Positions 52,479 to 61,631 are shown, numbered from the stretch's first letter. The stretch: 64,000 nucleotides of DNA from DAOUMF01 sp034408935 (GCA_034408935.1 DAOUMV010000014.1:62001-126000); one strand, 5' to 3'. Translations and numbers: made by a program. The notes: a model not told the origin generated them from the sequence alone.

Positions 52479-54599
52479 ATGCGCTGGCTTATCGCCTCAT
52501 TCCTCCTGCTTTTCGTCGCCCTCTCCGCCTGCTCTACCTCTGGTGACCAACCTTCGTCCGACCCGGAGCCGGAGCCTCCCAAGACACCTCTGGAGACGGC
52601 GCAGCGCTTTTTGGATCTCTGGCAGCAGCAGAAGTACGGGAAGATGTACGGCCTTGTCTCCGCCGAAGCCCGAGCGTCGATCGGCAAAGAGGACTTCATC
52701 AAGCGCTACAACGCCATCACTGAGGAGGCCACCATCACCGCCATCGACTACGACATCGGCCCCAACGTCGTTGATGAAGATACCGAGATTCCCGTGAACG
52801 TCACCATCCACACCAGCTTCTTCGGCGACATTGAGCAGGGAAACAGGATCACTCTGGTTCAGGATGAGGTAGCCCTCCCAGCCTCCCCGGAGGCGACGGC
52901 GGAGCGCCGCGAGGAGTGGCGGGTGCAGTGGACGCCCTCCCTCATCTTCACCGAGCTGGACGAACGCACCCTCGTCCACTTCTTCAAGGAAGTCCCCCGC
53001 CGCGGCTCCATCCTGGACCGCAACGGCAATGAGCTGGCCGTGGACGCCAAGCTCCCCGTCGTCGGCTTCGTGCCCGACCTGATTACCGACAAGGAGGCGT
53101 TCATCTCCACCCTGGCCTCCGCCCTTCAGATGTCCGAGAGCGACGTGCGCGCCCAGGTGGACACAGACCTCCCCTCCTACTACTTCATCCCCATTAAGAC
53201 CCTGCCCTACGGCACCAGCCAGGAGGAACTGGACAAGTTCTACGCCTTGTCCGATCTGGGCGTGGTCGTGCGGGAGGAGACGCAGCGTATCTATCCCCAC
53301 GGCGACTCGGCGGCCCACGTACTGGGCTACATGTCCGAGATCACCGAGGAGCAACTGGAGGAGCTGAAGGCCACGGGCTACGGCCCCGGCGACAAGATCG
53401 GCGCCTTCGGGCTGGAGGCCCAGCTCGACGATGTGCTGGCCGGCGAGCGGGGCGGCACCCTGGCCACGATAACCCCCGAGGGCACCAGCGCCCGTACCAT
53501 CGCCGAAAAACCGGCGCGGGCGGGCAAGGACGTCGGCCTCGCCCTGGACATAGACATCCAGAAGGCGGTAGAGGGGATCCTGGGAGAACGGGTGGGCTCC
53601 ATCGTCGCCATGGACCCGCGGGACAACTCAGTGCTGGCCCTCGCCTCCTACCCCCGCTTCAACCCCCAGGCCATCACCGACGGCCTCAACACTGAGGAGT
53701 ACAACAACCTGGCTAACGACGCGCGCCAGCCGTTCCTCCACCGACCCCTCCTGGCCACCTATCCGTCCGGCTCCACCTTCAAGCCGGTCACCATGGCGGC
53801 GGGCCTGGAGAAGGGCGGGGTGTCCGCGGGGGAGACGTTCCACTGCGTGCCGGTCTGGACGGGCCTGGGGGAGGAGTTCCCCAAGAACAACTGGCAGACG
53901 GTGGACCGCGGCTATCTGACACCGGCTCAGGGGCTGATGGCCTCCTGCAACCCCGTCTTCTACGAGATCGCGTTGAGGCTGGACCACATCGACCCCAACA
54001 TCCTGCCCGACTTCGCCCGCGGCTTCGGCTACGGCCAGCTCACCGGCATCGACGGCCTGGATGAGGCCCCCGGCGTCGTGCCCGATCCCGCCTGGAAAGA
54101 GGAGAACTACGGCGAGCCCTGGTATAGCGGCGACAGCGTCAACATGGGGATTGGCCAGGGGTTTCTCCTTGTGACTCCCCTCCAGCTTGCCAACGCCTAC
54201 TCCGCCATCGCAGACGGGGGTGTGCTGCGCAAGCCACTGCTGGTGCGCAGCATCGCCGAGCCCGGCGGGGTGGCGGCCCAGGAATTCACGGCGGAGGAGA
54301 TCGCACCCTTACCCGTTTCGGAGACCACCCTGGCGGAGATCCGCTATGGCCTCACGCTGGTGACCCAGAGCCCCGGCGGCACCTCTTATGGGCTCTTCCC
54401 GGCCAGCCTGGACGCGGCTGGCAAGTCCGGCACCGCCGAGGACCTCGCCTTCGGGTCTGACCACGTCTTCTTCGCGGCCTACGCCAGAAGCTCGGCGCCT
54501 TCCGTGGTGGCCCTAGTGGCGCTGGAGGAGGGGAAGCTGGGCTCGATAGAGGCGGCACCCAAGGCCCGCCAGGTCTTGGAGGCGGTGCTGGGCTCGTAA
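52479..54599 (+). CDS. Penicillin-binding protein (class B-like transpeptidase lipoprotein, MecA-type N-terminus)
   Basis: This 706-residue protein has a lipoprotein signal (LSAC), a MecA/NTF2-like N-terminal domain (QRFLDLWQQQKYGKMYGLVS), a PBP dimer domain (RGSILDRNGNELA) and a transpeptidase with SxxK (PSGSTFKP), SxN (ASCNP) and KSGT (AGKSGTAED). It cross-links peptidoglycan at the outer face of the membrane. A -10-like TAGAAT lies just before the start, with GGAG nearby. It is divergent from the CBS gene. Confidence 0.93.
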   Translation: MRWLIASFLLLFVALSACSTSGDQPSSDPEPEPPKTPLETAQRFLDLWQQQKYGKMYGLVSAEARASIGKEDFIKRYNAITEEATITAIDYDIGPNVVDEDTEIPVNVTIHTSFFGDIEQGNRITLVQDEVALPASPEATAERREEWRVQWTPSLIFTELDERTLVHFFKEVPRRGSILDRNGNELAVDAKLPVVGFVPDLITDKEAFISTLASALQMSESDVRAQVDTDLPSYYFIPIKTLPYGTSQEELDKFYALSDLGVVVREETQRIYPHGDSAAHVLGYMSEITEEQLEELKATGYGPGDKIGAFGLEAQLDDVLAGERGGTLATITPEGTSARTIAEKPARAGKDVGLALDIDIQKAVEGILGERVGSIVAMDPRDNSVLALASYPRFNPQAITDGLNTEEYNNLANDARQPFLHRPLLATYPSGSTFKPVTMAAGLEKGGVSAGETFHCVPVWTGLGEEFPKNNWQTVDRGYLTPAQGLMASCNPVFYEIALRLDHIDPNILPDFARGFGYGQLTGIDGLDEAPGVVPDPAWKEENYGEPWYSGDSVNMGIGQGFLLVTPLQLANAYSAIADGGVLRKPLLVRSIAEPGGVAAQEFTAEEIAPLPVSETTLAEIRYGLTLVTQSPGGTSYGLFPASLDAAGKSGTAEDLAFGSDHVFFAAYARSSAPSVVALVALEEGKLGSIEAAPKARQVLEAVLGS

Positions 54600-54706
54600 C
54601 TTGGGGGGCGCCACGCTCAGGAGGCAATCCCTTTTCACCACCTGACTCTGTCCCCGGCGCCAAGCCCGATGGTAGGATGTCGTGGAACGGGGATAGAGCT
54701 AACTCT

Positions 54707-55657
54707 ATGGCGGCAATGACGGGTCAGGAATCACTCGCGCGAGATGGGTCGCCGGGCGCAGAGGTGATCCTGCGCACTGTGGGGCTGACCAAGCGCTTTG
54801 GCTCCATCACGGCCGTTGACGGGCTGGATCTGGAGGTGCGCAGGGGAGAAGTTCTCGGTTTCCTGGGGCCGAATGGCGCCGGGAAGACGACGACAGTGGG
54901 GATGATCCTTGGCCTGATCGCTCCCACGGCCGGACGGGTGGAGTACACCAGCGTTCCGCTGAACCGAATCGGCGCGATCATCGAGTGGCCAGGCTTCTAT
55001 CCATATCTCTGTGGGCGCGACAACCTCCAAGCCATGGCGCTGGCCGCCGGCGGCGTGCCCGCCGCCCGGATCGACGCGCTCCTCGAATACGTCGGCCTGG
55101 CGGATCGTCCGACGAGCCCGTATAGAACGTACTCTACAGGCATGAAGCAGCGCCTTGGCATCGCGTCTACACTGGTTACCAACCCTGCCCTCGTCATCCT
55201 CGATGAGCCGACGAACGGCCTGGACCCGGCGGGGCAGCGGGAAGTGCGCGACCTGATACCGCAGCTAGCGCGAGAAGGTCGGAGCGTATTGCTGGCGAGC
55301 CATCTTCTGCACGAGGTTCAGCAGGTCTGCGACCGCGTGGCAATCCTCAGCCGGGGCAAGCTCGTTCACGTGGGGACCGTGAACGAGCTTGTGGGACGCG
55401 GCAGCTTCCTGGAGATACGGGTCGCGGAGCCGGAGCGCGCGGCGGCGATCCTCAGGACACTGCCATTCGTTGAGCGGGTTGGCGTCCAGGATGAAAGTCT
55501 ATCAGTCGTCGCGCCGGAAGAGCGTAGCGCCGATATCAGCCGTGCCCTCGGCGACGCCGGTCTGTACGTTACGGCGATGATGCCGCGCCGGAGCTCGCTG
55601 GAGGACGTGTTCCTCGAGTTGACTGATCCAGAGGCAGGACCCGAAGCGACGGGCTAG
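54707..55657 (+). CDS. ABC transporter ATP-binding protein
   Basis: This 316-residue protein has Walker A GPNGAGKT, a signature YSTGMKQR (an ABC-2 exporter variant of LSGGQ), Walker B LVILDEPTNGLDP and the H-loop ASHLLHE. It pairs with the membrane gene that starts two bases after its stop. The start is ambiguous among 54677, 54707 and 54716; 54707 is the best guess with GGGGATAGAG some 14 bases upstream. Likely an ABC-2-type exporter. Confidence 0.9.
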   Translation: MAAMTGQESLARDGSPGAEVILRTVGLTKRFGSITAVDGLDLEVRRGEVLGFLGPNGAGKTTTVGMILGLIAPTAGRVEYTSVPLNRIGAIIEWPGFYPYLCGRDNLQAMALAAGGVPAARIDALLEYVGLADRPTSPYRTYSTGMKQRLGIASTLVTNPALVILDEPTNGLDPAGQREVRDLIPQLAREGRSVLLASHLLHEVQQVCDRVAILSRGKLVHVGTVNELVGRGSFLEIRVAEPERAAAILRTLPFVERVGVQDESLSVVAPEERSADISRALGDAGLYVTAMMPRRSSLEDVFLELTDPEAGPEATG

Positions 55658-55659
55658 TA

Positions 55660-56454
55660 GTGCTGCCCCTCCTGCGCAGCGAGATGTTCAAGCTGTCTCA
55701 TCGCATGATGACACGCGTGCTTCTGTTGTTGGTGGTGGGCGCATTACTGGGAACTTATCTGCTGCTGGGGTCTGTGGGAGAAGGCGAGGAAGGTGACGTT
55801 TTGGAGGACCTGCGGATCGGTGCGGTGCACGACAAGGGAATACTCATCGTGTACCAGATGGGCGCCATCACGACGATAGTCCTTGCGGCCAGCTCGATAG
55901 CCAGCGAGTTCAGCTGGGGTACCATCAGGACGCTATTGCCACGCACGGCCGGGCGGTCGCCGTTCCTGACGGCGAAGCTGATCTCGCTGCTCGTGTTCGT
56001 GGTGGCAGCGGTGATCCTGGGATTCCTGGCGGCCATTGCGGGGAGCGCCGTGGTAACAGCGACGAGAGACCTGGACAGCAGCCTAGGAGACAACTTCGTG
56101 GGCAACCTGTTGGCGGCGATGGTGCGGGCCGCCTACGCGATCCTCCCCTACGCGGCGCTTGCCTTCGTTATCGCCCTCTGGTCTCGGTCGACCGCCGCCG
56201 GGATCGCTATTCCGATCATAATCTTCTACGCAGAGGTGTTGCTGACGCCGCTTTTCACTTCCATCGAGACGCTGGAGTGGCTCCCAAAGGCGTTGCTCTA
56301 TAGCGCCAACATGGGCTCCCTTCTGAACTCGGACGCCGTCATACCGGAGGAAGACCTTCCTGGTCACTGGCAGGCCGCGGGCGTACTCGCCGTCTACGTG
56401 ACGGCGTTCATCTCGCTCGCTTACGGGCGCTTTCTGACACGAGACGTCATGTAG
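55660..56454 (+). CDS. ABC-2 type permease
   Basis: This 264-residue protein starts with GTG and has six membrane helices in the pattern of ABC-2 permeases (FSWGTIRTLLPRTAGRSPFLTAKLISLLVFV after the first pair). It begins two bases after the ATP-binding gene's stop without its own ribosome site, so translation is coupled. The exported substrate is unknown. Confidence 0.88.
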   Translation: MLPLLRSEMFKLSHRMMTRVLLLLVVGALLGTYLLLGSVGEGEEGDVLEDLRIGAVHDKGILIVYQMGAITTIVLAASSIASEFSWGTIRTLLPRTAGRSPFLTAKLISLLVFVVAAVILGFLAAIAGSAVVTATRDLDSSLGDNFVGNLLAAMVRAAYAILPYAALAFVIALWSRSTAAGIAIPIIIFYAEVLLTPLFTSIETLEWLPKALLYSANMGSLLNSDAVIPEEDLPGHWQAAGVLAVYVTAFISLAYGRFLTRDVM

Positions 56455-56544
56455 AGCGAGTTCCGTCGATGTCCAGAGGGTGTTACGGCCGCGTGGCCGC
56501 CTTCCGGTGACGATGCTACAATGTGCCGGAGGAAGTCGGCCGCT

Positions 56545-56619
56545 ATGGATACGGACTGCCTTGCACGTGAAGCCTGGGGCCGCAGACTCTACGCACCCGC
56601 GGGGGAGCGCACCCGCTAG
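56545..56619 (+). CDS. Possible 24-residue leader ORF before the metallopeptidase
   Basis: An ATG at 56545 opens 24 codons ending TAG at 56619, just three bases before the metallopeptidase ATG. GGAGG lies 12 bases upstream, better than anything before the metallopeptidase itself. TACAAT at 56517-56522 could be its -10. It may couple translation of the next gene; otherwise it is chance. Confidence 0.3.
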   Translation: MDTDCLAREAWGRRLYAPAGERTR

Positions 56620-56622
56620 CCC

Positions 56623-56988
56623 ATGCGGCGCCGCGACTTCGAACGGTTGGTCCTTGAGGCCCTAGAAGATCTTCCCGACCAGTTCGCCGACGCCCTGCAG
56701 AACATCGACGTGCAGGTGCGGTGGCGCCCGACCCGGGCGGAGCTGCGGCGCGCCGGGATTCGGCGGGGCTCCTTATTCGGCATGTACCTGGGTGTGCCCC
56801 TGCCCCAGCGTACCCACGGCTACTCGATGACCCTGCCCGACACCATAGTCGTCTACCAGCTGACCCACGAGCGGCACTGCCGGAGCGAGGAGGAGATCGT
56901 GGAGCAGGTGAGGCAGACGGTGCTCCACGAGATCGGCCACTATCTGGGCATGGACGAGCACCGCCTGCGCGAGCTAGGCATAGGGTAA
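56623..56988 (+). CDS. Small zincin-type metallopeptidase
   Basis: This 121-residue protein belongs to the small metallopeptidase family PF06262: VRQTVLHEIGHYLGMDEHRLRELG contains the HExxH zinc site and downstream ligand. An N-terminal LPDQFADALQNIDVQV segment is typical. Function unknown. It has no ribosome site of its own and follows a possible leader ORF. The next small membrane gene is 12 bases downstream. Confidence 0.88.
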   Translation: MRRRDFERLVLEALEDLPDQFADALQNIDVQVRWRPTRAELRRAGIRRGSLFGMYLGVPLPQRTHGYSMTLPDTIVVYQLTHERHCRSEEEIVEQVRQTVLHEIGHYLGMDEHRLRELGIG

Positions 56989-57000
56989 CGGAGGTTCCCG

Positions 57001-57456
57001 ATGAATGAAACACCCCCGGTCGCGCAACCGCAGCCCCCTATCGAGAACCCGTTCTGGACCACACTGCGCCAACCGCGCGTCGTCCTCATCCTGCTGGCGG
57101 TGTGGGACATCATCGGCGCCGTCACTGAGTTCTTCACGTCGAGCGGTCTGTTCGTCGACCTCCACGGCGGCGAACTGGACGGGGTGCTGGGCGGCCGCGC
57201 CCTGAGCTGGGAGGCGATCCCCCTGGCCGTGCTGTACCTGTACTGCTCGCGGGACCCGGCACGCTACCACCGGGTGTTCTGGCTGGCCCTAATCGAACAA
57301 GTGGCGGCTATCGTCGCCAACATCTATCACCTGGGAGCCGGCGACTTCAGCCTCGAGAGCGTGCTCATCCCCATCGTAGTGGCGGCCGTGCTGGGCGTGC
57401 TGGTCTTCCTGCACCTGTTCCAGCCGAGGGAGCCCGAGGAAGCGGCTATCGCCTGA
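57001..57456 (+). CDS. Small membrane protein with three to four helices, function unknown
   Basis: This 151-residue protein has an N-terminal Pro-rich segment and about four hydrophobic helices (VVLILLAVWDIIGAVTEFF, AIPLAVLYLY, LALIEQVAAIVANIY, VLIPIVVAAVLGVLVFLHLF). GGAGG lies five bases before the ATG. It is in an operon with the metallopeptidase. Family unknown. It overlaps the convergent aldolase gene end by 11 bases. Confidence 0.75.
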   Translation: MNETPPVAQPQPPIENPFWTTLRQPRVVLILLAVWDIIGAVTEFFTSSGLFVDLHGGELDGVLGGRALSWEAIPLAVLYLYCSRDPARYHRVFWLALIEQVAAIVANIYHLGAGDFSLESVLIPIVVAAVLGVLVFLHLFQPREPEEAAIA

Positions 57457-57976
57457 GCGACCGCAGCAGCCAGAGCACCTGCGCACTCTCCTCCAGGACG
57501 CTGGTCCACTGGAGCGCCTGCCACAGGTCGTCGCCGCGGGCGTAGGAGCCGTGGCCACGGGCCAGCGCGATGGGATGCTCGCGCAACGCGTCCGCCACCC
57601 GCTCCCCCTCCACCACCGGCACCGATCCCAGCCTGAGCTTCCCCTCGGCGTCGGCCGGCTCCACCGCATCCATCACCAGCGAGAGGGCGATAGCGTGCCG
57701 CGGGTGGGCGTGGAGCACCGCCCCCGCTGCTGTAGCAGCGTACACGGCGCGGTGCACCGCCGTGTCCATGGACGGCTCACCCTCCGACGAGCCGTCGGCC
57801 GCCACCAACACCAGGTCCCCCTCCTCCAGGCGGCCCAGCATCGCCCCCGTGCGGGTGATCAGCAGCCCGCCATCCGGCAGGCGGACGCTCATGTTGCCGC
57901 CGTGGGAGGAGACGAGGCCCGCTTCCCAGAGCATGCGCCCCACGGCGCGGAACTCTTCCTCGCGCTCTCTACTCAT
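57446..57976 (-). CDS. Class II aldolase/adducin-family protein
   Basis: This 176-residue protein has the family zinc and substrate residues: HGGNMSVR, LITRTGAMLGRL, VLHAHPRHAIALSL (zinc His pair) and ARGHGSYARG. Homologues include fuculose-1-phosphate and ribulose-5-phosphate aldolases or epimerases. The start at 57976 overlaps the glycerate kinase stop by eight bases. It may act with glycerate kinase in a sugar or hydroxy-acid route (inference). Confidence 0.88.
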   Translation of the reverse strand: MSREREEEFRAVGRMLWEAGLVSSHGGNMSVRLPDGGLLITRTGAMLGRLEEGDLVLVAADGSSEGEPSMDTAVHRAVYAATAAGAVLHAHPRHAIALSLVMDAVEPADAEGKLRLGSVPVVEGERVADALREHPIALARGHGSYARGDDLWQALQWTSVLEESAQVLWLLRSLRR

Positions 57977-59123
57977 CGCGCGCGCCCGCAATGGCCCGAA
58001 TCCTCAACCAGCCGTTGACCGCCCGCGTTGTCGTCGCCGCCAGCAGCTCGGCCGGCCGCGCCATCGCCTCCTCCAGGGTGCCGGACCGGGGCACGATCGG
58101 CTCGACTCCCTCAACGCCCAGCGAGAGGACGCCCTCCCATCCCGGCCCCAGGGAGCCGACCACCACGATGACGGGCACGCCCTCGGCCGCGGCGATGCGG
58201 GCCACCCCAGCCACCGTCTTGCCGTAGCTGGTCTGCCCGTCGAGGCGGCCCTCCCCCGTCAGCACCAGGCTTGCCCCGCGCAGGCGCTCCCGCAGGCGGA
58301 CGGTCCCGGCCACCACCTCCACGCCGGGCTCGATGCGCGCCCCCAGGAAGGCGATGAGCCCGGCCCCCAGTCCACCCGCGGCCCCGGCTCCCGCCGTGTC
58401 GAGAACCTGGACGCCCACGTCTCGCTCCACGATCTCCGCGTATCTGCGGAGCGCCGCGTCGAGCTCCCGGGCGGCCTCCGGGCCGGCACCCTTCTGGGGC
58501 CCGTACACCAGCGAGGCTCCCTCCGGGCCGCACAGGGGGTTGGTCACGTCCGTCGCGGCTATGACCTCGCACTCGCGGAGCCGCGCGTCGAGGCCGGACG
58601 CATCGATGCGCTCCAGGCGGGCCAAGGCGGCCCCGCCAAGCGCAAGCTCGTTGTCGTCCGCATCGAGGAACCGCGCGCCCAGGGCGGCGGCCATGCCCGC
58701 GCCGCCGTCGTTGGTGGCGCTGCCCCCCAGGCCGATGATGAGCCGCCGACAGCCGGCGTCCAGGGCGGCCAGCACGAGCTGGCCAACGCCGTAGGTGGAC
58801 GTGACACGGGGGTCGCGTTCCTCCTCGACCAGTCGCCAGAGACCGGCGGCCGCCGCCATCTCGATAACGGCTGTCTGTGTCTCGACGATGCCCCACTGGG
58901 CCTCGACCAGTCGGCGCAACGAGTCCTGGACGGTGGCTGTGACCGTCTGACCGCCGCTGGCCTCCACCACCGCCGCCACCGTGTCCGGGCCGCCGTCGGC
59001 CATAGGCACCGTCTCCAGCTTCGCCTCGGGCAGGGTGCGCCGCGCGCCGTCGGCCATGGCCGCGGCAACCTGAGAAGCGGCAAGGCTACCCTTGAACTCC
59101 TGGGGAGCGATCACGATCCTCAT
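57969..59123 (-). CDS. Glycerate kinase (GlxK type)
   Basis: This 384-residue protein has the type II glycerate kinase markers APQEFKGSLAASQVAAAMADG, ADGGPDTVAAVV, LGGSATNDGGAGMAAALGARF and TGEGRLDGQTSYGKTVAGVA. It phosphorylates glycerate to 2-phosphoglycerate, feeding glycolysis. There is no clear ribosome site before the ATG at 59123. The gene is first in an overlapping pair with the class II aldolase. On the plus strand just beyond it lies the hairpin repeat at 59181. Confidence 0.93.
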   Translation of the reverse strand: MRIVIAPQEFKGSLAASQVAAAMADGARRTLPEAKLETVPMADGGPDTVAAVVEASGGQTVTATVQDSLRRLVEAQWGIVETQTAVIEMAAAAGLWRLVEEERDPRVTSTYGVGQLVLAALDAGCRRLIIGLGGSATNDGGAGMAAALGARFLDADDNELALGGAALARLERIDASGLDARLRECEVIAATDVTNPLCGPEGASLVYGPQKGAGPEAARELDAALRRYAEIVERDVGVQVLDTAGAGAAGGLGAGLIAFLGARIEPGVEVVAGTVRLRERLRGASLVLTGEGRLDGQTSYGKTVAGVARIAAAEGVPVIVVVGSLGPGWEGVLSLGVEGVEPIVPRSGTLEEAMARPAELLAATTTRAVNGWLRIRAIAGARDE

Positions 59124-59179
59124 CGGGCCACGCCAGAATCATAGGCGTCGCCGCGACCGCCGGGCAACCCGTCAGAGCC

Positions 59180-59195
59180 TGCCTGCCGGTAGGCA
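59180..59195. repeat. Palindromic repeat, copy 2 of the 6145 element
   Basis: TGCCTGCCGGTAGGCA differs by one base from the perfect palindrome at 6145-6160. It lies between glycerate kinase and the SOS-type promoter at 59267-59310. Confidence 0.6.
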
Positions 59196-59266
59196 GGGCG
59201 ACCAGGCCTCGCAGCGGCCGGGGCTCGCTGCACGTCCTTTTCCCAGCGAATTCACGGTCCGACCCC

Positions 59267-59310
59267 TTGACAACAGAACACCCGTTCTCCTACTATTAGA
59301 ACGCTAGTTC
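59267..59310 (+). promoter_or_regulatory. SOS promoter with two LexA boxes
   Basis: TTGACA (59267-59272) and TACTAT (59291-59296) are 18 bases apart. GAACACCCGTTC (59276-59287) fills the spacer and GAACGCTAGTTC (59299-59310) overlaps the expected transcription start. Both fit GAAC-N4-GTTC exactly, so LexA control is likely. TAGGAGAAG follows before the small gene. Confidence 0.78.
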
Positions 59311-59332
59311 TGATATCAGCTAGGAGAAGACC

Positions 59333-59467
59333 ATGCGTAGGCTTCACGGCACCCAACTGCGACTCCCGATCTTCCGTACCGTTCGCTGCCCAGACTGCGG
59401 CGGCCCCCTAATCCACGGCGAGGGGTGCGTCTGCTGCCCCGTGTGCGGCTTCTCACGCTGCGGCTAG
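59333..59467 (+). CDS. 44-residue zinc-ribbon protein resembling the C-terminal tail of class II ribonucleotide reductase
   Basis: A 44-residue protein starts at ATG 59333, with TAGGAG about seven bases upstream. Its six-Cys C-terminus, CPDCGGPLIHGEGC (19-32), then CxxC with CGFSRCG at the end, repeats the pattern C-x2-CG-x-L-x3-EGC-x2-C-x2-CG-x-S-x-CG found at the extreme C-terminus of NrdJ (B12-dependent RNR), where those Cys shuttle electrons to the active site. Here it stands alone, under two LexA boxes. It may deliver reducing power to RNR after DNA damage or bind DNA as a small zinc protein (inference). No nrdJ is in the window. Confidence 0.75.
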   Translation: MRRLHGTQLRLPIFRTVRCPDCGGPLIHGEGCVCCPVCGFSRCG

Positions 59468-59532
59468 ACTACTCCGCGAGGGAAGAACACGCGTTGGACG
59501 CGGGTCGGGGCCTCAAGCTATGATGGCTATCG

Positions 59533-60852
59533 ATGCCGCAACAGCCTACCGTCTCCGTCCTCACCCTCGGCTGCAAGCTCAATCAGGCCGACGCCCAGGC
59601 GATGGCCCGCGAGCTTACGGCCGGCGGCGTCCGCGTCGCTATCCGACCCGAGGAGGGCGTCCAGGCCTTCGTCATCAACACCTGCTCCGTCACCCACGTC
59701 GCCGACCGCAAGGCGCGACACCTGACACGCCTCGCCCGCCGCCTATCGCCCAGCGCCACCATCGTCCTCACCGGCTGCTACGCCGAGACCGCTCCTGACG
59801 ACGCCCAGCTCACCGGGGCCGACCTCGTGCTCGGCAACGCGGCCAAGGCGGAGATACCCGGCCTGCTGCTGCAGCGCCTCCGCGAACGCAGGGAGGCCGC
59901 CGTCGGCTGCCCCACGCCGGTGAGGAACGGCCTGCGCCCAGACGGGCGGCCGTCCGGCCGAACGCGCGCCTTCGTCAAGATCCAGGAGGGCTGCGACGAG
60001 GTCTGCGCCTTCTGCATCGTGCCTCGCACCCGCGGCCGCGAGCGCAGCAGGACGGTGGAAGAGGTGGTCCAGGAGGTGCTGGCCCGCCAGCGCGAGGGGG
60101 CGCATGAGGTCGTGCTCACCGGCACCCAACTGGGGAACTACGGGCGCGACGCGGGCTGGGTCGAGCTGGGGCCACGGCGCCTCCTGGAAGCGCTGCTGGA
60201 GCGCACACGGGTGCCGCGCATCCGCCTCTCCTCCCTCCAGGCCCAGGACATCTCGATTCAACTGCTGGCGCTGTGGCGCGATCCCCGCCTCTGTCGACAC
60301 TTCCACCTCCCGCTCCAGAGCGGGTCCGACCCTGTCCTGCGGCGCATGCGCCGCCGCTACACGACCGAACAGTTCCTCGGCGCCGTCGACCTCGTCCGCG
60401 AACAGGTGCCCGACGCGGCTATCACCACCGACATCATCGCCGGCTTCCCGGGCGAGACGAACGCCGACTTCGAGGCCACGTACAGCCTGTGCAGGGAGGT
60501 CGGCTTCGCCGCTATCCACGCCTTCCCCTACTCCCGCCGGCCCGGCACCGCCGCCAACCTGATGAGAGATCAAGTGCCGGTGGCCATCCGCCGCCGGCGG
60601 CTGGAGCGACTCCTGTCGCTGGCCGAAGCCTCGGCCGCGGCGTTCCGCCGCCGCTACTTGGGCCGGGTGATGCCCGTCTTGTGGGAACAAGAGCGAAGGG
60701 GCCGGTGGCAGGGATTGACCCCCAACTACCTCCGCGTTTACACTCGCGCCGACGGCGACCTAACGAACATCCTTCTGCCCACGCGACTGCTCGCCCTCCA
60801 GGATGGGGGGCTCAAGGGGGAGGTGCAGCCGGTAGGAGCAGGCTCGGTATGA
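59533..60852 (+). CDS. mtaB: tRNA t6A37 methylthiotransferase MtaB
   Basis: This 439-residue protein has the MTTase N-terminal domain (TLGCKLNQADA with its first Cys, FVINTCSVTHVADRKAR, LTGCYAE) and the radical SAM CxxxCxxC (GCDEVCAFCIVPRTRG), ending in a TRAM domain. LGCKLNQ rather than MGCQMN places it with MtaB, which converts t6A to ms2t6A at position 37 of tRNAs. TATGAT (59519-59524) ends eight bases before the ATG, so its mRNA may be leaderless. The stop overlaps the ATG of the next gene (ATGA). Confidence 0.92.
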   Translation: MPQQPTVSVLTLGCKLNQADAQAMARELTAGGVRVAIRPEEGVQAFVINTCSVTHVADRKARHLTRLARRLSPSATIVLTGCYAETAPDDAQLTGADLVLGNAAKAEIPGLLLQRLRERREAAVGCPTPVRNGLRPDGRPSGRTRAFVKIQEGCDEVCAFCIVPRTRGRERSRTVEEVVQEVLARQREGAHEVVLTGTQLGNYGRDAGWVELGPRRLLEALLERTRVPRIRLSSLQAQDISIQLLALWRDPRLCRHFHLPLQSGSDPVLRRMRRRYTTEQFLGAVDLVREQVPDAAITTDIIAGFPGETNADFEATYSLCREVGFAAIHAFPYSRRPGTAANLMRDQVPVAIRRRRLERLLSLAEASAAAFRRRYLGRVMPVLWEQERRGRWQGLTPNYLRVYTRADGDLTNILLPTRLLALQDGGLKGEVQPVGAGSV

Positions 60853-61619
60853 ACGAGACCAACCGCACCGCCATCATCCTCTTGGCCGCCCTGTGGATCG
60901 TCCTCATGGCGGTGGTGATCTTCGCTGCCTGGGCCGCCGACGGGGACACGGTGGAGCGCCTGGACGACTTCGTCCAATACCTGGACGACCACCGCAACAA
61001 CGCGTCCCGCCTGATCCTCACCCTGGGCGCCCTGGTGCTCATCGTCCTGGCTCTGCTGGTGATCATCTTGGAGCTGGCGCCGGAGGAGGAGGCGCGGGAG
61101 ATCAGGGTGGAGCAGGCCGGCGCCACCACCATCGTCCCCGCCCAGCCGCTGCGGCTCCGCCTGGAGGAGGCGCTGACGGCGATTCCTCAAGTTACCACTG
61201 CCAGGGCTCGCGTCTTCTCCCGCGAGAAGGGCGTCGGTATGAAGCTGTACCTGACGGTGACCCCCGGAACAAACATAGGGGCGGTCACCCAGGAAGCGTC
61301 CCTGGTGGTTACCGAGACGCTTCAGGCCGACCTGGGTCTGCCGGTCTCCGTGCCGCCCACAGTGCACATCACCTTCGGCCCGTCCAAGGTGGAGCCGGTG
61401 GCCTCCTCCGTGACCCAGCCGCCGTCGCCGGAGCCGCCTCCCCCGCCGGCGGGGCAACCGCAGACGCCTCCCCCCGGCGGGCCGTTGGCACCGCCAGGGG
61501 GCGTACCCTCCAGCCCGACCACCGAAAGGCAAGAGCCGGCGCAGCCCCCCTCAGCGGCGCCCGGCCAGGAGGCGCCTCCCGCCGGGGAGAGCGCATCGGA
61601 AGACCAGACGCAGCACTAG
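60849..61619 (+). CDS. AmaP/Asp23-like membrane-anchored protein
   Basis: This 256-residue protein has two N-terminal membrane helices (IILLAALWIVLMAVVIFAAWA and LILTLGALVLIVLALLVIILELAP), then an Asp23/AmaP-like beta-rich domain (RLRLEEALTAIPQVTTARARVFSREKGVGMKLYLTVTPGTNIGAVTQEASLVVTETLQ is the core, split across strands). A Pro-rich tail with PPPPPAGQP follows. AmaP anchors Asp23 shock protein in Gram-positive bacteria. It overlaps mtaB by ATGA and is followed by scpB. The Pro-rich C-terminus is unusual. Confidence 0.75.
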   Translation: MNETNRTAIILLAALWIVLMAVVIFAAWAADGDTVERLDDFVQYLDDHRNNASRLILTLGALVLIVLALLVIILELAPEEEAREIRVEQAGATTIVPAQPLRLRLEEALTAIPQVTTARARVFSREKGVGMKLYLTVTPGTNIGAVTQEASLVVTETLQADLGLPVSVPPTVHITFGPSKVEPVASSVTQPPSPEPPPPPAGQPQTPPPGGPLAPPGGVPSSPTTERQEPAQPPSAAPGQEAPPAGESASEDQTQH

Positions 61620-61631
61620 TCCTTACCCGTC

